Of a stretch of 64,000 bases of DNA, positions 63,004 to 64,000 are shown one piece after another. The stretch lies in contig NZ_CP009278.1 in assembly GCF_000747525.1 (NCBI RefSeq), forward strand, positions 3,844,001 to 3,908,000. The letters run 5' to 3'. The notes beneath the pieces are model-generated. The model ran no database searches, was not told where the DNA came from, and saw only the letters and a program-made list of their open reading frames with translations. Both the position numbers and the translations under genes were made by a program. The first letter of the stretch is position 1; every line of letters begins with the position of its first letter. The stretch is from Sphingobacterium sp. ML3W (GTDB taxonomy: Bacteria > Bacteroidota > Bacteroidia > Sphingobacteriales > Sphingobacteriaceae).

Positions 63004-64000
63004 ACTTCCGTCCTAAATAAATTTTAGGCGCGTGTTTCCCTTGAAACAGTATCTATTTTTAGATAATTTCAATTTTGACCCTATTTTTTAGTCTGAGAAT
63101 ATCTGTAGCTGTCCATTTTTACCCTTAACTGGTGGCCTGATAAAAGGATCATCTATCCATTGCCATATATTTATTTTCACGAATATATTCATCCTGATAA
63201 ACCCGACCAAGTTAGACAGATTCCAATCGTATTTAGCCTTCTTCTGAAGGTATTTGAGCAGTAATATTCCAATCAACGAAGTCCATATTTGGATCATGAC
63301 CGCATTTTCAGAAGTACCCACAAAAGATGATATTTTTAAGCGTTGCTTCAGATGCTTGAAGAAAATCTCGATCTGCCATCGCTGTTTATAAATGTTAGCT
63401 ACTAGTGATGCCTTCCATTGGATATTATTTGTCAGAAAGTGGTACTGGTTGTCTGTGCTGCTGTCCCAAAAGTGAATCAAGCGTAATGGTTTAGAGTTGT
63501 ATCTATCTGCTGATGGACCAGAAAGCTCAATGATCTCATCTTTAATGATTCCCTTTTCAAGGAGTGCTTCACTCTGGTATGACTTGATAACGTTGTACTT
63601 CATGTTAGTTTTACTCCTGGTAACAAAATAACAACCTCTGCTGTCCAAATCCCCGAGCCAGTTGTAATCCACATAACCTCTATCCACCACTACAACGCTT
63701 CCTTTGGAAAAACTATAGCTACCCGCACGCTGGCTTTCATGAACTTTCCCGTCTGTAATCTGCATGAAAACAGGAAGACATCCATCATAATCCAGCACAG
63801 TGTGCAGTTTTACAGCACCTTTGGTGCTTCTAAATTTAGCCCAGTCAAATACAGATAAACATAAAGGGATGATACTGGCATCCATCAGATAAACCTTGCG
63901 CTTTAATTGCGTTAGATCTTTGCGCAAATGGGTATCCTTTTGCCATAGCTTATCTAATAGCGAAAAGTACAGATCTTTAAAGAGTTCATGGGTGCGGTGC
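63004..64000 (-). mobile_element. IS4-family insertion sequence (copy 2, cut by window end)
   Basis: The sequence from 63004 is the right end of the same element as at 59600-60946, inverted: ACTTCCGTCCTAAA is its inverted repeat. The preceding 11 nt read GATAAAATAGC, or GCTATTTTATC in element orientation, a plausible target repeat. The left end and second target repeat are beyond the window. Confidence 0.9.
63088..64000 (-). CDS. IS4-family transposase (copy 2, 5' end beyond window)
   Basis: The last 304 codons of the same transposase as copy 1, on the minus strand. The visible protein is identical to the corresponding part of copy 1, including the aspartates and YKQRW-E motif. The start lies beyond the window edge. 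Confidence 0.92.
   Translation of the reverse strand, partial: HRTHELFKDLYFSLLDKLWQKDTHLRKDLTQLKRKVYLMDASIIPLCLSVFDWAKFRSTKGAVKLHTVLDYDGCLPVFMQITDGKVHESQRAGSYSFSKGSVVVVDRGYVDYNWLGDLDSRGCYFVTRSKTNMKYNVIKSYQSEALLEKGIIKDEIIELSGPSADRYNSKPLRLIHFWDSSTDNQYHFLTNNIQWKASLVANIYKQRWQIEIFFKHLKQRLKISSFVGTSENAVMIQIWTSLIGILLLKYLQKKAKYDWNLSNLVGFIRMNIFVKINIWQWIDDPFIRPPVKGKNGQLQIFSD

Noticed and set aside
59600..64000. True composite transposon with the LOG gene as cargo
   Set aside because: Copy 2 is cut by the window end and its outer target repeat cannot be seen. Copy 1 has its own matching 11-bp repeats on both sides, which points to independent insertions.
1..64000. CRISPR arrays, rRNA genes, prophage or other defence systems
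   Set aside because: No regularly spaced repeats, rRNA sequence, phage structural genes or recognisable defence genes were seen on either strand.

Overview
The window comes from a low-GC member of the Bacteroidota, most likely Sphingobacterium or a close relative in the Sphingobacteriaceae. Supporting signs are a SusC/SusD pair, the lipoprotein TamL partnered with TamB, DUF1080 and PepSY-like proteins, many promoters with the TAnnTTTG -7 box in place of the E. coli -10, several TTG starts, and a zeaxanthin gene set with a fused CrtYcd cyclase. The genus is inferred from family content only; no 16S gene is present.

Positions 1-19700 are mostly housekeeping: a DUF4342 gene cut by the window edge, an exported Dabb protein, tamB-tamL (outer-membrane biogenesis), mdh, an unusual AraC-type regulator with a CxxC N-terminus, a retropepsin-like protein, an MFS exporter, a transaldolase-like aldolase, a Fur-family regulator, RNase R, a DinB-like protein, an exported class II cyclic-nucleotide phosphodiesterase and an OafA-type acyltransferase. 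Positions 19700-23400 hold the str operon (rpsL, rpsG, fusA, rpsJ), which ends in a strong terminator straight after rpsJ. Large hairpins lie on both sides of fusA.

Positions 23500-35000 carry an AI-2E-family permease, a small beta-barrel protein, tRNA-Cys with a 59-codon conserved-looking small gene behind it, cutC, a coiled-coil protein with a UVR-like tail, an Smr protein, a two-component system followed by two PepSY-like periplasmic proteins, a DUF1080 lipoprotein, a ChaA-type antiporter and an M24B peptidase. Positions 35500-47600 hold susC-susD and then a TetR-regulated RND efflux operon. The efflux island is bracketed by two diverged copies of the susD 3' end plus its terminator. Three copies of one palindrome mark the likely TetR operators.

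Positions 48700-56300 form a tightly packed, overlapping operon for carotenoids and photoprotection: a MarR-type regulator, crtI, crtB, an unknown exported protein, an SRPBCC protein, crtZ, crtYcd, a lipocalin, a photolyase and idi. It should take GGPP to zeaxanthin; a GGPP synthase gene is not in the window. Next come an ECF sigma factor with an RskA-like anti-sigma factor and two opposing ferritin-like (Ferritin_2) genes. The last 4.4 kb contains a complete IS4-family element with an 11-bp target duplication and a second, inverted copy cut by the window end. Between them lie a REP-doublet-like inverted repeat, an eRF1-domain-like gene and a LOG-family gene.
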